From contig DAOWJL010000058.1 of the NCBI GenBank assembly GCA_030640385.1, positions 1-18,485 of the forward strand: 18,485 nt of DNA, read 5' to 3'. Shown here in pieces: positions 1 through 6,065 of the stretch (position 1 is the stretch's first letter; every line of letters begins with the position of its first letter). The position numbers were made by a program, and so were the translations under genes. The DNA comes from Dehalococcoidia bacterium (GTDB taxonomy: Bacteria; Chloroflexota; Dehalococcoidia; Dehalococcoidales; G020351185). The notes beneath the pieces were generated by a model. It had not been told where the DNA came from and made no database searches. It worked only from the letters and a program-made list of their open reading frames with translations.

Positions 1-585
1 CAATATTTTATTTATTATTATTAACCCAGAAAACAACTGTTCGCCATTTTCAAGCCAGAGCCTGGCGTTTGATGTTAAATATGGTTCGCACTGGCAGCCA
101 TTTAGAACAATGGCTTCTATCTTTTTGCCTTCAGGTAGTGATAGCTTCATATGAGCCGGCAGAGTATCTCCACCCCCGGCAATACCCGCCTCCCTTATCA
201 TCGTCACGATTTCTTTTACCGAAAGCGCTTCTGGATTTTGTGGAGCTGCCTCTATCCATTTGTCCTCACCATCAGAGGTTATGGTTATGGCATCTACCAG
301 CCGTCCGCTGGCTGGTTCGACAAGTTTGATTATGCCGGATACTTCACCTGATAGAGTGGCATGGATGGGAGTAATACCAAAGTCATCTGAATCTGCAATC
401 TTCTGCCCGCTGAGAACCTTGTCTCCTCTTTTCACAAGGATGCTGTATGAAGCGTTAATGTTATATAAGGGTAAAGTAACCTTTTCCGGTAGTGGCAGCG
501 GCTCAATAGGACTATCGGGGGTAGGCATGCGGTAGGGCAGGCGAACTTTATAGCTTGGACCATTCCTTCTTAAAAATAAAGCCAA
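1..585 (-). CDS. rnfC: RnfC-like electron transport complex subunit, N-terminal part (cut at window edge)
   Basis: The minus strand is open for 195 codons from a TTG at 585-583 to the window edge; the C-terminus lies outside. The translation has the RnfC-type order: an N-terminal segment ending in PLPLPEKVTLPLYNINAS, a barrel-sandwich-like stretch with VKRGDKVLSGQKIAD and PIHATLSGEVSGI, then IEAIVLNGCQCEPYLT, which matches the conserved NGxxCEPY signature at the start of the nucleotide and flavin binding domain. In the family, RnfC is the peripheral NADH-side subunit of the membrane Rnf ferredoxin:NAD oxidoreductase, with 4Fe-4S sites in the C-terminal part not seen here. The TTG start is preferred over the ATG at 528 because AGGA precedes it and it lies 10 nt after the apbE stop, as expected for an operon. 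The partner gene apbE supports the call. A stand-alone RnfC-like protein cannot be excluded because no other rnf genes are visible. Confidence 0.85.
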   Translation of the reverse strand, partial: MALFLRRNGPSYKVRLPYRMPTPDSPIEPLPLPEKVTLPLYNINASYSILVKRGDKVLSGQKIADSDDFGITPIHATLSGEVSGIIKLVEPASGRLVDAITITSDGEDKWIEAAPQNPEALSVKEIVTMIREAGIAGGGDTLPAHMKLSLPEGKKIEAIVLNGCQCEPYLTSNARLWLENGEQLFSGLIIINKIL

Positions 586-595
586 CTTATTTTTC

Positions 596-1570
596 CTAAC
601 CTAAATAATCGGACAGACCGGAAGATTTATAAACCACTCTGTCGGCATTAACTAACAGGCATTCGGCATTGTCCAGCGCTTCAACCAGCTCCAGGCCGGC
701 TTCAGGTCCCATTGCGAAGACTGATGTTGCTAGGGTATCAGCCAGTGTGCCGTCTTCGGCTATTACGGTAGCACTTATACACTCGTTTGCCGAATAGTCT
801 GTTTTCGGATTCATTATATGATGGACCTTCTTATCCAGTGTGAAATATCGCTGGTAGTTGCCGGATGTGGTTATAGATTTGCCGGAGAGCGAAATGGTAG
901 CCAGCGGTTGGCTGGTATCATCTGGATTGATAATGGCAATGTGCCACGGTTCACCGCCGGGCTTGGGGCCAAGGACACTTATATCGCCGCCGATATCCAC
1001 CATGGCATGCTCTATGCCTCTGCTTTCCAGTATGTGCAATGCTTCATTGGCGGCATAGCCTTTGGCAATAGCACCGAGGGTGATTTTCATCCCCTCTGCC
1101 ATAAAGGATATCCTGTCTTGCGTAATATTTATTTTATCCGAGCCGATGAGTTTCGCAGCTACGTTTATTTTTTCCTGTTGAATTTCGGGGCTCTCTTTCC
1201 ATAGTTCACCTGCTCCCCACAGGTCAAGAAGTGGCTGCACGGTTATATCAAAATAACCGTCCGTTTGACGATAATAGTTCTGGGACATTGCTGTAAGCTT
1301 GAGCAGATCGTCGGAAGGATTATTCAGATAACCGTCGCGGTTGAGCCGGAATGCCTCGGCGTTTTCGTCGAATATCGAAGCCCGGCTTTCTATTGCCTCG
1401 ATTCTGGAGAAGGCGGCATCTATGGCATCTATACCGCTTTCCTCATCCGGGGCATAAACTGTTATGCTGGCAAAGGTGCCCATCAGGGGGCGGATTTTTT
1501 CAAACTTTGGAAGAGTTTTAAAGAAATTACCGGCGAAAGCAAATGAGCCACACATTATAACGAGGAACAA
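596..1570 (-). CDS. apbE: FAD:protein FMN transferase (ApbE family) with Tat-type N-terminus
   Basis: ApbE proteins move FMN from FAD onto a Thr or Ser of target proteins such as RnfG, RnfD or NqrB, outside the cytoplasmic membrane. The protein shows the family signatures in order: RPLMGTFASITVY near the start, YFDITVQPLLDLWG, GAIAKGYAANEA, VDIGGDISVLG, TSGNYQRYF, HHIMNPKTD, and the Mg-binding segment TLADTLATSVFAMG. The coordinates use the TTG at 1570, which has AGGG upstream. The same frame stays open to 1672 and encodes a perfect twin-arginine motif (SRRRFLRD, about 1600-1577) followed by a hydrophobic stretch ending in FAFAG. The real N-terminus is therefore probably longer and Tat-exported, but no ATG, GTG or TTG exists upstream of 1570 in that frame. 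It is followed by rnfC after 10 nt and has its own promoter at 1797-1770. Confidence 0.9.
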   Translation of the reverse strand: MFLVIMCGSFAFAGNFFKTLPKFEKIRPLMGTFASITVYAPDEESGIDAIDAAFSRIEAIESRASIFDENAEAFRLNRDGYLNNPSDDLLKLTAMSQNYYRQTDGYFDITVQPLLDLWGAGELWKESPEIQQEKINVAAKLIGSDKINITQDRISFMAEGMKITLGAIAKGYAANEALHILESRGIEHAMVDIGGDISVLGPKPGGEPWHIAIINPDDTSQPLATISLSGKSITTSGNYQRYFTLDKKVHHIMNPKTDYSANECISATVIAEDGTLADTLATSVFAMGPEAGLELVEALDNAECLLVNADRVVYKSSGLSDYLG

Positions 1571-1679
1571 ACCGGCATCCCTGAGGAATCTTCTCCTTGA
1601 TATTCCACCGGTTTGTCCTGGCTTTATAATTTTAAACCATCCATCAGGTAACTCATTCCAGCCTTTTATCTCTTAAGTT

Positions 1680-1710
1680 TTGGAGATGCAATTTTTGCTT
1701 GCATCTCCAA
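1680..1710 (-). other. Perfect 12-bp inverted repeat in the apbE leader
   Basis: TTGGAGATGCAA at 1680-1691 and TTGCATCTCCAA at 1699-1710 are exact reverse complements separated by 7 nt. Neither side has a T tract, so it is not a typical intrinsic terminator. It lies between the predicted promoter and the coding start of apbE, so it would fold in the 5' leader of the apbE-rnfC transcript. A role in mRNA stability, attenuation or protein binding is possible; the function is unknown. Confidence 0.6.
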
Positions 1711-1769
1711 TGTAAAAACCTGAAAGCAAAGGAGACATCTTCTTATGAGTAGAGTATGGAAAAGGAAAT

Positions 1770-1797
1770 AATATAATATAGCTTTACGGTTTGTCAA
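1770..1797 (-). promoter_or_regulatory. Sigma70-type promoter of apbE-rnfC
   Basis: Read on the minus strand there is a perfect -35 TTGACA (1797-1792), a 16-nt spacer and a -10 TATATT (1775-1770). A TATTAT with an 18-nt spacer overlaps it. It sits just after the rtcB stop and points at apbE, predicting a transcription start near 1763 and a leader of at least 100 nt containing the 12-bp hairpin. Confidence 0.65.
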
Positions 1798-1813
1798 ACA
1801 AGGCTGAACGGCA

Positions 1814-3271
1814 TTAACCTTTTATGACGCCGATAGGTTTTGTTCTGGCGACAATTTTGGAGATACCGGCGCTGTGGGCGACATTGACAACGGAGGTTAC
1901 ATCTTTATAAGCCTCCGGGGCTTCTTCAGCCAGCCCGGAGAGGCTACCCGTGCGCACTATTATGCCGCGGGCTGCCAGCGATTCCAGTACGTCCCTGCCT
2001 TGTAGATGACGCTTGGCGGCAGCCCGGCTCTGAATCCGTCCGGCACCATGGCAGGTAGAGCCGAAGGTTTCCATCATCGCCTGCTCGGTACCCACCAGCA
2101 CATAGGAAAAGCGCCCCATATCGCCGGGAATAAGAACCGGCTGGCCTATCTTTGAATATTTTTCAGGAATATCAGGGTGGCCGGCGGGAAAGGCTCTGGT
2201 GGCACCCTTGCGGTGGACGCAAAGCTTCTGTTTTTTGCCGTTAAAGCTGTGTTCCTCTATCTTGGCAATGTTATGGGTAACATCGTAGATAAGCTCCAGA
2301 CCGGCATCCGCCGGCTGAATGTCCATTACCCGGCAGAAAGCCTCCCTTACCCAGTGGGTGATGCACTGGCGGTTGGCCCAGGCGTAGTTGGCGGCACAGT
2401 TCATCGCCGAAAGATAGTCCCTGCCTTCAGGAGAGTCTATGGGGCTGCAGGCGAGCTGGCGGTCGGGTACGTTAATGCCGTATTTGTTCATAGCGGTTAC
2501 CATTACCTTGATATAGTCGCCGGCTGTCTGGTGACCCAGCCCGCGCGAACCGCAGTGGACAAGGAGCATAACCTGTCCTGTCTGGTTAATACCCATAGCA
2601 GCGGCGATATCTGGTTCAAAGATGTGGTCTATTACTGCCACCTCGAGGAAATGGTTTCCAGAACCCAGCGTGCCGAGCTGGGGTATGCCGCGCTCTTTAG
2701 CCCTGGAACTGACAAGAGACGGATCTGCGCCAGCCATTTCACCGTTTTCCTCGGTGGATTTAAGGTCTTCCAACAGTCCGTAGCCGTTTTCAATAGCCCA
2801 GCGGGAACCCTTTATCAATACTTTATCTATCTCCCCGGGGCGCAATCTTATCTTGCCCTTTGAGCCCAATCCCGATGGCACATTGTTATACAGAGTATCA
2901 ACCAGCTCTTTTATTTTGGGTACAACCTCTTTCCGGGTCAGATTGGTGCGCATTATACGAACGCCGCAATTGATGTCAAAACCAACACCACCCGGCGAGA
3001 TAACGCCGTCTTTTATTCCCATAGCCGCCACGCCGCCTATTGGGAAACCATAACCCCAGTGGATATCGGGCATAGCCATGGAATTGCCTACTATTCCGGG
3101 CAGGTGGGCGACATTAGCCACCTGCTCCAGTGTCTGTTCAAGAAGGATGTGCTCCAGCATTTCCCTGTCGGCGTAGATTAATCCGGGTACAAGCATACCC
3201 GGTTTATAACTCTTCGGTATGCGCCAACGGTATTCGTCTATTTTTTCCAGGGGACCGCTCCACTTTGCCAT
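1814..3271 (-). CDS. rtcB: RNA-splicing ligase RtcB
   Basis: RtcB joins 2',3'-cyclic phosphate or 3'-phosphate RNA ends to 5'-OH ends using GTP and Mn2+, in tRNA splicing or RNA repair. The 485-residue length is close to archaeal RtcB proteins and longer than the E. coli enzyme. Visible motifs are MPDIHWGYGFPIGG (about 67-80), GGVGFDINCGVR with metal-ligand candidates Asp99 and Cys102, GTLGSGNHFLEV, HCGSRGLGHQ, HRKGATRAFPAG (about 353-364) and CHGAGR, whose His408 corresponds by position to the His guanylylated in the Pyrococcus enzyme. No intein insertion is present. The ATG at 3271 has a near-perfect ribosome binding site (AGGAGGTGAT). It lies 10 nt downstream of the archease gene, and archease is the known activator of RtcB, so the two form one operon. 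The call is firm; the natural RNA substrate is not known from sequence. Confidence 0.97.
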   Translation of the reverse strand: MAKWSGPLEKIDEYRWRIPKSYKPGMLVPGLIYADREMLEHILLEQTLEQVANVAHLPGIVGNSMAMPDIHWGYGFPIGGVAAMGIKDGVISPGGVGFDINCGVRIMRTNLTRKEVVPKIKELVDTLYNNVPSGLGSKGKIRLRPGEIDKVLIKGSRWAIENGYGLLEDLKSTEENGEMAGADPSLVSSRAKERGIPQLGTLGSGNHFLEVAVIDHIFEPDIAAAMGINQTGQVMLLVHCGSRGLGHQTAGDYIKVMVTAMNKYGINVPDRQLACSPIDSPEGRDYLSAMNCAANYAWANRQCITHWVREAFCRVMDIQPADAGLELIYDVTHNIAKIEEHSFNGKKQKLCVHRKGATRAFPAGHPDIPEKYSKIGQPVLIPGDMGRFSYVLVGTEQAMMETFGSTCHGAGRIQSRAAAKRHLQGRDVLESLAARGIIVRTGSLSGLAEEAPEAYKDVTSVVNVAHSAGISKIVARTKPIGVIKG

Positions 3272-3281
3272 ATATCACCTC

Positions 3282-3692
3282 CTAGACATCGAATATAACC
3301 TGTACCTCGTTTTTCTCACTGTCCACCTTGAGCATATGGTAGGTGGCTGACTTAACTCCTGTCTTTAACCGGTGGCGCAATGGGTCGTACTTCTCGCCAT
3401 AACATATCGTTTTTAACCGGTTTTCAGGTAATATACTTACTTCAAACCTTCTGAATAGCAGCATATCGACATCAAAATAATATAACAGGTGGTTTAACCA
3501 CTCAAAGAGCAGGCCTTCCGGGTCATTGCCGTTTACCTCGAACCGGCGGCTTTCAGTTTCCTTTACGTTGTCAAGTTCGGCGATTATGGAAAACATACCA
3601 TAGGCGGCGTTGCCGAACGCCTCGGCCAGGGTGTTGCCGTATGCAATCAGGCCGATGTCAGCAGTATGCTCAATGAATTTATACCTTTTCAA
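3282..3692 (-). CDS. Archease, RtcB activator
   Basis: The 136-residue protein matches the archease family in size and pattern: IEHTADIGLIAYG at the N-terminus with the conserved His9 and Asp12, AFGNAAYGMFSI, GLLFEWLNHLLYYFD in the middle, and a C-terminus ending in VIFDV, where family members keep a metal-binding Asp. Archease speeds up guanylylation of RtcB and broadens its nucleotide use. The start is a TTG at 3692 with AAAGG about 9 nt upstream. The stop codon at 3284-3282 overlaps the rtcB ribosome binding site, so translation of the two genes is probably coupled. A TATAAT-like -10 lies at 3767-3762 on this strand, but no good -35 was found. Confidence 0.95.
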   Translation of the reverse strand: MKRYKFIEHTADIGLIAYGNTLAEAFGNAAYGMFSIIAELDNVKETESRRFEVNGNDPEGLLFEWLNHLLYYFDVDMLLFRRFEVSILPENRLKTICYGEKYDPLRHRLKTGVKSATYHMLKVDSEKNEVQVIFDV

Positions 3693-3761
3693 TATACAAC
3701 CTTTATATCATAAAGATCGGATATTTTAAAGCCTTGCCGGTATTAAATGACTATACGACGA

Positions 3762-3767
3762 ATTATA
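3762..3767 (-). promoter_or_regulatory. Possible -10 element for archease-rtcB
   Basis: A perfect TATAAT on the minus strand sits about 70 nt upstream of the archease start codon in the divergent gap between archease and the response regulator. No convincing -35 is found 16-18 nt upstream, so this is only a weak promoter candidate. Confidence 0.3.
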
Positions 3768-3820
3768 AAAGCTGGTAGAATAAGTAAGCGTAATATTTCC
3801 ATAATGACACAGGTGCCGGA

Positions 3821-4496
3821 TTGATAAACATTCTTATAATAGCCAGAGAAACTAAACTTATAAAAGAGCTGACTGCAAGGTTTATTCACAGCGGTTTAAA
3901 CTGCTCGGTTGCTATCGACGCAGAGCAGGCTTTGAAGCAGGTGAAAGACAGATCTCCTGACACAATACTGGCGGATATAAATAATGCAGTAGATATTCGC
4001 CAGGTTATGGATATACCTTCAAGAATTGGTATGACGAAAAATCCACTGGTAATGCTTATAGTTTCGGAGACGATGCTGGACAATGTTGCCAATAGTACCG
4101 GATTAGCCGATTTTATAATTAAGCCCTGTGATATAAACGAGCTTTTCACCAGGGTGCAGAGATTGGTAAAAAGGATAAAGGGGGCTGATTCAAAGAAAGT
4201 AATCAAGAGGGGTAATCTGGTAATAGATACAGCCAGTTGCGATGTGTTTCTCGGCGGCATGGTTGGTTGAATTGACCTTCAAGGAATACGAACTGCTTCG
4301 ATTTCTAGCGGCCAGTAAGGGGCAGGTCTTTACCCGTGAGGCTCTGCTGAATAAGGTCTGGAAATATGACTACCTAGGTGGTGAAAGAACGGTGGATGTC
4401 CATATAAGAAGATTGAGAAGCAAAATAGTGGATGTTGACCATACCTTCATTGAGACGGTAAGAAACATAGGTTACAGATTCCGCAAGGATGTTTAA
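3821..4496 (+). pseudogene. OmpR-type response regulator, split by a frameshift
   Basis: Two frames together make one normal OmpR/PhoB-type regulator of about 224 residues. The first frame (TTG at 3821 with AGGTG upstream, to the TGA at 4268-4270) encodes a receiver-like domain (about 1-115) and the beginning of the DNA-binding domain up to DVFLGGM. The second frame (from about 4260 to 4496) continues with VELTFKEYELLRFLA, TREALLNKVW, RTVDVHIRRLRSKI and ETVRNIGYRF, a complete winged helix. The break is at GGTTGGTT (4261-4268); removing one GGTT restores the expected GGMVELTF junction. The receiver is atypical: Asp52 and Lys101 are at the phosphoacceptor and Lys positions, Ser82 replaces the usual Thr or Ser site, but the N-terminal acidic pair is missing (IIARE). 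No kinase gene is adjacent. This could be a true inactivating or phase-variable change, or a sequencing or assembly error. Reinitiation at TTG 4263 or 4272 could still make a free DNA-binding domain. Confidence 0.8.
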
Positions 4497-4627
4497 CCCC
4501 CTGCACCTCAAGATATGCCGATAAGTGACCAAGTGCTGAAACTGTTATCCGGAAATTAAGCCAGTAGGAAGACAGGATTCTTGGACTGCTGTTTCAGGTT
4601 TTATCGAAACATATTTGGGGGGAGATT

Positions 4628-4855
4628 CTATTGGTTGCCCTCCCCCTCTTTCTCGATATAAGGAGACGGGGTATCTATATGCTCTTCAACGTCGATCCTT
4701 TCAGCGGTAAAAGGGGAAAAACCTTTAATAACAAGGCGTCCGTCTTTATAAATATCAAGCCCGGAACCGCATGTAGGGCAGGTCTGATATCTTGGATTGA
4801 GCAATGCCCAACCATAGCGCAGGGTGCCGCATTTGGAACACTTGCCCTCTATCAT
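4628..4855 (-). CDS. Small zinc-ribbon protein
   Basis: This 75-residue protein has two Cys pairs, CSKC (residues 6-9) and CPTC (about 26-29), spaced as in a rubredoxin or zinc-ribbon knuckle fold, followed by a charged acidic tail (IEKEGEGNQ). The ATG at 4855 has AGGA 6 nt upstream. Such proteins bind Zn or Fe, but the partner and role are unknown. No name is assigned. The promoter directly upstream has an unusual 19-bp spacer containing a dyad, which suggests specific control. Confidence 0.75.
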   Translation of the reverse strand: MIEGKCSKCGTLRYGWALLNPRYQTCPTCGSGLDIYKDGRLVIKGFSPFTAERIDVEEHIDTPSPYIEKEGEGNQ

Positions 4856-4908
4856 ATCAATCCTATTATAATCCTAACCATAGTATAAAAAAACAGTCCT
4901 CAGCGTAT

Positions 4909-4939
4909 ATTATATCAGGTTACAGATAACCTGAGTGAA
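4909..4939 (-). promoter_or_regulatory. Promoter with dyad in a 19-bp spacer, upstream of the zinc-ribbon gene
   Basis: On the minus strand there is TTCACT (4939-4934), 19 nt, then a perfect TATAAT (4914-4909), giving a start near 4902. The spacer is filled by the inverted repeat TCAGGTTA-TCTG-TAACCTGA (4934-4915), centred on the spacer. A 19-20 bp spacer with a centred dyad is the known layout of promoters controlled by MerR-family activators, which untwist the DNA. The regulator is not identified in this window. Confidence 0.55.
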
Positions 4940-4956
4940 ATAACAACCATAATTAT

Positions 4957-4986
4957 ATAATATCGCCTCTATGCTCGCAATATTAT
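4957..4986. other. 10-bp inverted repeat after the flavin reductase gene
   Basis: ATAATATCGC (4957-4966) and GCAATATTAT (4977-4986) can pair over 10 bp with one G-U wobble around a 10-nt loop. It lies 20 nt after the end of the minus-strand flavin reductase gene and could act as a transcript end, but there is no clear T tract. Confidence 0.3.
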
Positions 4987-5005
4987 GCTAAAGCTACTAT
5001 ATAGC

Positions 5006-5593
5006 CTAGCAAGACTTTTCGTTATTCTTTAATACCTTGCCGGCCTGGAATGCACCGGCAATGAAATTACCGAAGGTTTGATACCGGTTGTGGGAGCCTG
5101 CAGAATAGATAAAAGGCTTGATTTTAGTAACATCCGGTTTGCCATCGGTAAGGCAGGATTCGTTAATGTGAGTTTCTTCAATTTTACCGATTAAGAGCGC
5201 ATGGCTACCCAGGTCTATAATGTGCGCCAGCTTACATTCCAGGTTTACCGGGCACTGGTCAATCATCGGTGCGTTGATTAATTTGCCATAGAATATATCA
5301 AACCGACAAACTGCCGCCTTGTCGACTTGAGCACCAGAAACGATGCCGCAATAATCAGCTTCCACTACAATGTCTTCAGAGGGGATATTTATAGAAAAAT
5401 TTCCGGTTTGTTTTATGCCCTTCAGGGTATAGCGGCTATGCCTTATGGCAATGGAAATCATTGCTGGTCTTTCACTGGCAATACCGCCCCAGGCTACGGT
5501 AATAAAGTTTGGTTTATCATCAACATTGGCTCCGACAAGGAACACGGGTTGGGGGCAAACAAACGTGCCTGGTCCCAGCTTTACTTTTGTCAT
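5006..5593 (-). CDS. Flavin reductase / flavoredoxin-like FMN-binding protein
   Basis: The 195-residue protein matches the flavoredoxin branch of the flavin reductase-like split-barrel family: an N-terminal PxPVFLVGANVDDKPN segment, ITVAWGGIASERPAMISIAIR, TGNFSINIPSED, YCGIVSGAQVDK and a C-terminal YQTFG. These proteins bind FMN and transfer electrons or reduce free flavin in the cytoplasm of anaerobes. The ATG at 5593 follows AAAGGA. It lies 59 nt after the 8-Cys protein gene on the same strand, so the two may be cotranscribed. The physiological partner is not known. Confidence 0.88.
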   Translation of the reverse strand: MTKVKLGPGTFVCPQPVFLVGANVDDKPNFITVAWGGIASERPAMISIAIRHSRYTLKGIKQTGNFSINIPSEDIVVEADYCGIVSGAQVDKAAVCRFDIFYGKLINAPMIDQCPVNLECKLAHIIDLGSHALLIGKIEETHINESCLTDGKPDVTKIKPFIYSAGSHNRYQTFGNFIAGAFQAGKVLKNNEKSC

Positions 5594-5652
5594 TGAACTT
5601 TATCCTTTCACTTATTCTGTAAATATAAAGTAGGAGGCTTATCTTGACTGTA

Positions 5653-5883
5653 TTATTTATCACCCTTTAGCTGCTGCCATCTTTCCTCTCCCAGGCACTG
5701 GCGGGCGGCGGCACACCATTCAATGCAGGATGGTGTCTTTTCACGGTAGACATACTGACCGCACTTGCGGCATCTAATTTTGAGTTCATCGGAAAATATC
5801 TCAACGTCGGCACCGCAGTTGGGGCATTTATAGAGCGCTACTCTTAGTTTTCTGCTGTCCTGGCCGGGACACTTGCTGTACAT
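5653..5883 (-). CDS. Small 8-Cys metal-binding protein, unknown function
   Basis: This 76-residue protein has eight cysteines at 5, 20, 23, 38, 41, 53, 57 and 63. CPNC (20-23) and CRKC (38-41) form a standard zinc ribbon, while C5 and the C-terminal pattern SCIEWCAAARQC (52-63) could form a second metal or Fe-S site. The ATG at 5883 follows GGTGAT. It precedes the flavin reductase gene and has a probable promoter at 5941-5913. I recognise the general pattern from small proteins of strict anaerobes but no assigned function. Confidence 0.75.
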   Translation of the reverse strand: MYSKCPGQDSRKLRVALYKCPNCGADVEIFSDELKIRCRKCGQYVYREKTPSCIEWCAAARQCLGEERWQQLKGDK

Positions 5884-5912
5884 AATATCACCAAATCCTC
5901 TCTGTTCTTGAA

Positions 5913-5941
5913 TATATATTATATCATTATAATAAAGTCAA
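5913..5941 (-). promoter_or_regulatory. Probable promoter of the 8-Cys protein and flavin reductase genes
   Basis: On the minus strand TTGACT (5941-5936) is followed by a 17-nt spacer and TATATA (5918-5913); the very AT-rich region also offers other -10 choices such as TATAAT. The predicted start is near 5906, about 23 nt before the ATG. A perfect 7-bp-arm palindrome lies just upstream at 5956-5971. Confidence 0.5.
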
Positions 5942-5955
5942 GTAATATGCCTTTC

Positions 5956-5971
5956 TGTGACCGGGGTCACA
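5956..5971. promoter_or_regulatory. CRP-type palindrome in the divergent gap
   Basis: TGTGACC-GG-GGTCACA is a perfect inverted repeat and contains TGTGA-N6-TCACA, the exact consensus form of Crp/Fnr-family operators. Its centre is about 57 nt upstream of the predicted minus-strand start (near 5906) and about 95 nt upstream of the trp start (near 6059). The first distance fits an activator site for the 8-Cys protein gene better than one for trp. The regulator is not in the window. Confidence 0.5.
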
Positions 5972-6023
5972 CAGGGGTTAATTTGATGCCAGGTGTTTAG
6001 ATGGGGATACGATTGTTGCCGGC

Positions 6024-6052
6024 TTGACAAGTATGAATGCTTTGGATATACT
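6024..6052 (+). promoter_or_regulatory. Sigma70-type promoter of the trp operon
   Basis: A perfect TTGACA (6024-6029), a 17-nt spacer and TATACT (6047-6052) precede the T-box leader. The predicted transcription start is near 6059, giving a leader of about 305 nt before trpE. Confidence 0.8.
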
Positions 6053-6065
6053 GAAAAACAGATAA

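Noticed and set aside
69..535. Short plus-strand frames at the left edge
   Set aside because: They are antisense to the continuous rnfC-like coding frame.
1724..1774. Plus-strand mini-frame (MSRVWKRK) with an AAAGGAG site
   Set aside because: Only eight codons, no promoter seen on this strand and it overlaps the minus-strand apbE promoter and leader.
2177..2863. 228-residue plus-strand reading frame opposite rtcB
   Set aside because: It lies entirely antisense to the well-supported rtcB gene, has no recognisable domain and no ribosome site.
1814..3271. Possible intein in RtcB
   Set aside because: RtcB is an intein host in some archaea, but the 485-residue length and continuous motifs show no insertion.
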